DNA of 9,767 nucleotides from an uncultured Candidatus Melainabacteria bacterium. Its GTDB lineage: Bacteria; Cyanobacteriota; Vampirovibrionia; Gastranaerophilales; Gastranaerophilaceae. Below, piece after piece: positions 6,997 to 9,767 of the stretch. Made by a program: the position numbers and the translations under genes. The stretch covers positions 1 through 9,767 of the forward strand of contig CAKUVB010000057.1 in assembly GCA_934693215.1 (NCBI GenBank). Reading direction: 5' to 3'. Each line of letters begins with the position of its first letter. The stretch's first letter is position 1. The notes beneath the pieces are model-generated. The model did not search any database and was not told the DNA's origin. It saw only the letters and a list, made by a program, of their open reading frames with translations.

Positions 6997-8248
6997 TGTG
7001 ATAGTTGTAGGTGGTGGTACTGCAGGTTGTGCCTGTGCTTATACTTTAGGCAAATTAGGGTTAAAAACATTAATCATTGAAAAAAATTCTTTTTTAGGAG
7101 GAACAATGACATCAGCTCTCGTAACTCCGGCTATGAATACAGTATCAGGCGATAATACCAATTTTTATAAAGAACTAACTAAACGATTATCTAAACTTGG
7201 AGGTCAAGCAACATACTCGGACGGCAACCCAGGGTGGTTTAATCCTGAGCTATTAAAAATTGTCCTAGATGAAATGATGAGCCATGCAAAAGTTGATGTT
7301 ATATTCGATTCTGAAATTGATGATATAATTTGTGAAAAAAATCACATTAAAAAAGTCAAATTAAACTCTGATATATTATCGGTATATATCGAAACGAAGT
7401 ATATTGTAGACTCAACTGGCGATTGCAATTTTTCTAAAAAATTAAATTGTAATTTTTTAAATAAAAATGATGAATTTCAACCAAATAATTTGCGTTTCAT
7501 CATGAGTGGAATAAATATAAAACAATTTTCAGATTGGATAATGGAATTTGACAAAGACAGGAATGTTACGACCTCTGCTGTTATAGACGGTCAAATTCAT
7601 TTATCTACTGCATACACTTGGGATACAGACAAAAAATGGGCATTAAGACCCTTCTTTGAGGACGCAGTAAAGAAGAAAATCCTCAAATATAAGGATACTA
7701 GCTATTTTCAGGTGTTTACAGTTCCTGGAATGTTTGGGGCACTTGCTTTTAATACCCCTAGAATCGTTTGTACTCCTGAAATAAACCCTCTAGACCCTAT
7801 CGCAAGGTCAAAAGCCTTACAATCAGGGCGACAAAGCATATTAAGGATTGCGAATTTCTGCAAAACATATTTAATAGGGTTTGAAAATGCTTATATTTCA
7901 TCAATCGCAAACTCTCTTGGTGTAAGAGTTTCAAGGAGAATTAAGGGTAAATACGTTTATACTATTGAGGATTTGAGAAGTGGAAAAGAGTTTGAAAACC
8001 CTTGCCTTACTTCAAACTATCCTGTTGATATACATTCTAATAAAAAAAATAATTCAGTATTAGAAAAACAAAAGAACAACTACACTTTACCTCTAGAGGC
8101 TTTAATATCTGCTGATTATGACAATTTATTTGTTATTGGCAGGTGTATTTCTGCGGATTTTCAAGCACAAGCTGCTCTAAGAATTATTCCTAGTTGTTTT
8201 TCTATGGGGGAAGGGATAGCCAAATATATTAGCCGACTAGGAGAATAG
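6986..8248 (+). CDS. FAD-dependent oxidoreductase, FAD_oxidored type, substrate unknown
   Basis: This is a predicted cytoplasmic flavoprotein of 420 residues. The N-terminal Rossmann fold has VIVVGGGTAGCACA (5-18) and the acidic E32 ending the second strand, which binds the FAD ribose; it is followed by KNSFLGGTMTSALVTP. YIVDSTGD comes next, the family's 'DATGD' strand. The C-terminal FAD motif NLFVIGRCISADFQAQAALR with GRC at 385-387, then PSCFSMGEGIA, is characteristic of the FAD_oxidored (PF12831-like) group. No signal peptide, membrane segment or clear iron-sulfur cysteine cluster is seen. It is not a member of the DAO family that forms the oxidase half of MnmC, nor MnmG or TrmFO. The 11-nt overlap with the methyltransferase gene suggests a shared process, perhaps oxidation or demodification of the same tRNA nucleoside, but that is inference from position alone. 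Confidence 0.85.
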   Translation: MNYDVIVVGGGTAGCACAYTLGKLGLKTLIIEKNSFLGGTMTSALVTPAMNTVSGDNTNFYKELTKRLSKLGGQATYSDGNPGWFNPELLKIVLDEMMSHAKVDVIFDSEIDDIICEKNHIKKVKLNSDILSVYIETKYIVDSTGDCNFSKKLNCNFLNKNDEFQPNNLRFIMSGINIKQFSDWIMEFDKDRNVTTSAVIDGQIHLSTAYTWDTDKKWALRPFFEDAVKKKILKYKDTSYFQVFTVPGMFGALAFNTPRIVCTPEINPLDPIARSKALQSGRQSILRIANFCKTYLIGFENAYISSIANSLGVRVSRRIKGKYVYTIEDLRSGKEFENPCLTSNYPVDIHSNKKNNSVLEKQKNNYTLPLEALISADYDNLFVIGRCISADFQAQAALRIIPSCFSMGEGIAKYISRLGE

Positions 8249-8265
8249 TATCAATCGCTCAACTA

Positions 8266-8301
8266 TTATATACCTCATATAAAGTGATTATTAAAAGGGG
8301 G
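8266..8301 (+). promoter_or_regulatory. Leader of the rubrerythrin gene: small inverted repeat and strong Shine-Dalgarno
   Basis: In the 62-bp gap, TTATAT and ATATAA (8266-8271 and 8277-8282) form a 6-bp inverted repeat with a 5-nt spacer. TATAAA at 8278-8283 overlaps it as a possible -10, so a repressor bound here could block transcription. It is not a recognisable PerR or Fur box. AAAGGGGG (8294-8301) is an unusually strong Shine-Dalgarno 9 nt before the ATG. No terminator is seen after the FAD gene, so read-through is possible. Confidence 0.4.
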
Positions 8302-8310
8302 TAATAATAT

Positions 8311-8877
8311 ATGATAGAAGGCTCTAAAACTGAATTAGAATTGTTAAACGCATTTGCCGGTGAATCAATGGCTAGAAACAGATATACATTTTATTCTAAA
8401 GTTGCTAAGGAAGAAGGGTATGAACAAATTGCTGAGGTTTTTCTAGATACCGCAGAGAACGAAAGACAGCATGCCAAACAGTTTTACAAACATATTCCTA
8501 AAGGTATAAAACTTGTTGATGCAAATTATCCATTTTTTATGGGTAATACATTAGAAAACTTAAAAGCAGCTTTTGAAGGTGAGCGTGATGAATGGGAAAC
8601 TATTTATAAAAATTCTGCGCAAATAGCGAAAGAAGAAGGTTACAAAGAGATTGCCGACTTGTTTGAAAGAGTAATTGAAGTTGAAAGACATCATTCACAT
8701 CGATACAACGAACTATATACCGAGTTAAAAAATGATAGTGTGTTTTGCAAAGAGTATAAAACACAATGGAAATGTAGAAAATGTGGTTATATAACTATAT
8801 CCCAATCTGCACCAAAAAAATGTCCTCTTTGTTCACACCCTCAAGGATATTTTGAGATTTTTTGTGAGAAATTTTAA
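8311..8877 (+). CDS. rbr: Rubrerythrin
   Basis: Rubrerythrin is a cytoplasmic non-haem iron peroxidase that reduces hydrogen peroxide in anaerobes, fed by electrons through rubredoxin or a reductase. The 188 residues split into a ferritin-like four-helix domain (about 1-140) and a C-terminal rubredoxin-like domain (about 150-185). The diiron ligands align with those of the Desulfovibrio enzyme: E18, E51 and H54 (ENERQH), E91 and E94 (EGERDEW), E125 and H128 (EVERHH). The rubredoxin iron site is C155-R-K-C158-G and C171-P-L-C174. Both metal centres are complete. The ATG has a strong Shine-Dalgarno. The gene follows the FAD oxidoreductase by 62 bp on the same strand and ends at a strong terminator. 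Its presence supports an anaerobic or microaerobic lifestyle. Confidence 0.97.
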   Translation: MIEGSKTELELLNAFAGESMARNRYTFYSKVAKEEGYEQIAEVFLDTAENERQHAKQFYKHIPKGIKLVDANYPFFMGNTLENLKAAFEGERDEWETIYKNSAQIAKEEGYKEIADLFERVIEVERHHSHRYNELYTELKNDSVFCKEYKTQWKCRKCGYITISQSAPKKCPLCSHPQGYFEIFCEKF

Positions 8878-8887
8878 TGCTTTATAT

Positions 8888-8925
8888 AAAATAAAACGAC
8901 CCTCGTCAGAAGGTCGTTTTATTTT
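8888..8925. terminator. Bidirectional intrinsic terminator between convergent genes
   Basis: AAAATAAAACGACC (8888-8901) pairs perfectly with 8912-8925, a 14-bp stem with a G-C-rich core (CGACC/GGTCG) and a 10-nt loop. It is flanked by A-rich DNA on the left and T-rich DNA on the right. It therefore gives a hairpin with a U tail in both directions. It lies between the rubrerythrin stop at 8877 and the HEAT-protein stop at 8948, and so can end both transcripts. Confidence 0.9.
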
Positions 8926-8947
8926 TCTAGATTGAATACTGCAAGAA

Positions 8948-9223
8948 CTATGCAGCTTTTTTACAATTGATTTCTGAGATAAGATATTCAGCAATCCATT
9001 CAAAATCTTTATTAGCATTAGCAGCTTTTTTAAGATATTCAACAGAAGGAGAACCAATTCTAATAAGAGTCATAGCAACAACACCTCTTTTTAAGCCACG
9101 AACTACTTGTAATTGATTAACCAACTCAGGAACTGCAGGAGTACCTATATCAACCAAAATATTTTCAATTTCGTTTTTATCTGAATCATTTAATTTTGAT
9201 AAGATTTCTGTAACTGTTTGCAT
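8948..9223 (-). CDS. Small HEAT-repeat protein, function unknown
   Basis: This is a 91-residue, probably cytoplasmic, all-helical protein. Residues about 22-65 contain two HEAT-like units: LVDIGTPAVPELVNQL (23-38), and then MTLIRIGSPSVEYLKKAA starting near residue 51. Both show the I-G-x-P-[AS]-V turn typical of bacterial HEAT or PBS-lyase-type repeats. HEAT repeats generally form a scaffold for protein binding; no enzyme motif is seen and no partner can be named. The ATG at 9223 has GAGG 8 nt upstream and its own predicted promoter. The gene lies downstream of the acyltransferase on the same strand, 121 bp away, and ends at the bidirectional terminator. Its short length suggests an adaptor rather than a broken larger protein, as the start and stop are both well formed. 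Confidence 0.8.
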   Translation of the reverse strand: MQTVTEILSKLNDSDKNEIENILVDIGTPAVPELVNQLQVVRGLKRGVVAMTLIRIGSPSVEYLKKAANANKDFEWIAEYLISEINCKKAA

Positions 9224-9230
9224 ATCTTTA

Positions 9231-9282
9231 ACCTCATTTATTATGTATTTTTACATTATCATTATAAGGTAAAAAATAACAA
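9231..9282 (-). promoter_or_regulatory. Promoter and Shine-Dalgarno of the HEAT-repeat gene
   Basis: On the minus strand TTGTTA (9277-9282) and GATAAT (9255-9260) are separated by 16 bp, and a second TATAAT-like hexamer immediately precedes the latter. Transcription would begin near 9248, giving a leader of about 25 nt with TGAGGT (9231-9236) as Shine-Dalgarno. This is a conventional leadered arrangement, unlike those of xer, rel and the methyltransferase. Confidence 0.55.
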
Positions 9283-9302
9283 AACCTTGATTTCCTTACA
9301 TA

Positions 9303-9324
9303 ATCTTTATATCCATATAAAGAT
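9303..9324. repeat. Perfect 10-bp inverted repeat between acyltransferase and HEAT gene
   Basis: ATCTTTATAT (9303-9312) and ATATAAAGAT (9315-9324) are exact reverse complements separated by CC. The two-base spacer favours a dyad operator for a dimeric regulator over a terminator, and no T tract follows on either strand. It lies about 20 bp upstream of the predicted -35 of the HEAT gene and about 20 bp after the acyltransferase stop. Confidence 0.55.
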
Positions 9325-9344
9325 ATTAAAATTTATTCAATATA

Positions 9345-9767
9345 TTATAACTCTAATTTGTTTTCTAAGCCTGTTAATTCGCAAATTTGAGCTGCCCATT
9401 GTTTAATAATTTCAGTATCATCTAATTTGTAAGATATAGGTTTTCCAACTTTTACTGTCATGTGTTTTCCAAACAATTTTTTAGAATATCCGTCAAATCC
9501 ACAAATACCAATAGGTACAATATCAAATTTAGCCTTTTTAGCAATAGTAACAAAGCCTTTTTGAACAGTTGTTATAGCATTTTCTTTAGAGATTTTACCT
9601 TGAGGGAATATACCTAATGACCAGTCAGTTTTTAATAAATCAAATACGGTTTTAAAAGTTGCAATTTCAGGGTTCTCACGATTTACTGCAAATGCTCCTA
9701 AATGTATAACTAAAAATCTTAATAATGCATTTTTATCGGTAAATAGTTCTTGTTTTGCCATATAAGC
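9345..9767 (-). CDS. PlsC-type 1-acylglycerol-3-phosphate acyltransferase, C-terminal part (cut by window edge)
   Basis: This is the C-terminal part of a membrane-associated lysophosphatidate acyltransferase-like protein, which acylates the sn-2 position in phospholipid synthesis. About 140 residues are visible. Counting from the M of MAKQELF: that stretch matches the family's 'AKKEL' block, GAFAVNRENPE (22-32) is the 'G.I.VDR' block, LGIFPQGKIS (49-58) stands for 'FPEGTRS', and IVPIGICG (81-88) is the 'VP..I.G' block. The catalytic HX4D motif should lie upstream, beyond the window edge, so this Met is almost certainly internal; the frame stays open to the last base. Oddly, the usual Glu of FPEGTRS is Gln and the Arg is absent (KIS), so substrate preference may differ from standard PlsC. 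A related acyltransferase of the same superfamily is possible. Confidence 0.85.
   Translation of the reverse strand, partial: AYMAKQELFTDKNALLRFLVIHLGAFAVNRENPEIATFKTVFDLLKTDWSLGIFPQGKISKENAITTVQKGFVTIAKKAKFDIVPIGICGFDGYSKKLFGKHMTVKVGKPISYKLDDTEIIKQWAAQICELTGLENKLEL

Noticed and set aside
7381..7405. Extra copy of the spacer repeat (reverse complement) in the FAD gene
   Set aside because: Only about nine bases (CGAAACGAA) match the middle unit; this is expected by chance in AT-rich coding sequence.
8833..9057. Minus-strand open frame overlapping the HEAT gene, the terminator and the rubrerythrin end
   Set aside because: It runs through the strong terminator and two real genes and looks like a frame shadow of the HEAT gene.
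9218..9406. Plus-strand open frame over the HEAT/acyltransferase spacer
   Set aside because: It is low-complexity AT-rich translation, overlaps two real genes on the other strand and has no Shine-Dalgarno or family resemblance.

Overview
This window is AT-rich bacterial DNA (by eye about one third G+C or less) that uses the standard bacterial code: TGG is the Trp codon and TAA, TAG and TGA all serve as stops. It looks like chromosomal housekeeping DNA with one accessory-looking segment. A murC-murB-ddl order, a cyanobacterial-looking stand-alone MnmC/MnmD-type methyltransferase, a rubrerythrin and the AT-richness together suggest an anaerobic relative of the Cyanobacteria, such as a gut Melainabacteria/Vampirovibrionia (Gastranaerophilales) genome. 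That placement is an inference from gene content, not proven.

Left arm (1-2477, minus strand): a compact peptidoglycan-precursor operon read right to left. murC has a GTG start, murB a TTG start 2 nt after the murC stop, and ddl overlaps the murB end by 34 nt and runs off the left edge. Each start has a visible Shine-Dalgarno sequence.

Centre (2478-5666, plus strand): a 57-bp divergent intergenic region separates murC from a XerC/XerD-type tyrosine recombinase. This is followed by a full-length bifunctional Rel/SpoT (p)ppGpp synthetase-hydrolase in which every key catalytic residue checked in both domains is present.

Accessory-looking part (5667-8248): a 226-bp very AT-rich spacer holds a T-rich tract and three imperfect tandem repeats. 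It leads into a two-gene operon with an 11-nt overlap: an MnmC-type (MnmD-like) tRNA wobble-uridine methyltransferase followed by a FAD-dependent oxidoreductase of the FAD_oxidored type. The pairing recalls the methyltransferase plus FAD-oxidoreductase halves of bifunctional MnmC, but the FAD protein belongs to a different family.

Right arm: a rubrerythrin (plus strand) ends at a strong bidirectional hairpin terminator, facing a minus-strand pair: a small HEAT-repeat protein and, upstream of it, a PlsC-type acyltransferase cut off by the right edge.

The most striking regulatory pattern is that three plus-strand genes (xer, rel, mnmD-like) lack a usable Shine-Dalgarno and have a -10-like box about 6-9 nt before the ATG. 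This predicts leaderless or nearly leaderless mRNAs, while the other genes with a visible start carry clear Shine-Dalgarno sites. I do not see a clear-cut unknown defence or mobile system here. The best candidates for novelty are the methyltransferase/FAD operon, the repeat block before it, and the leaderless-promoter pattern.
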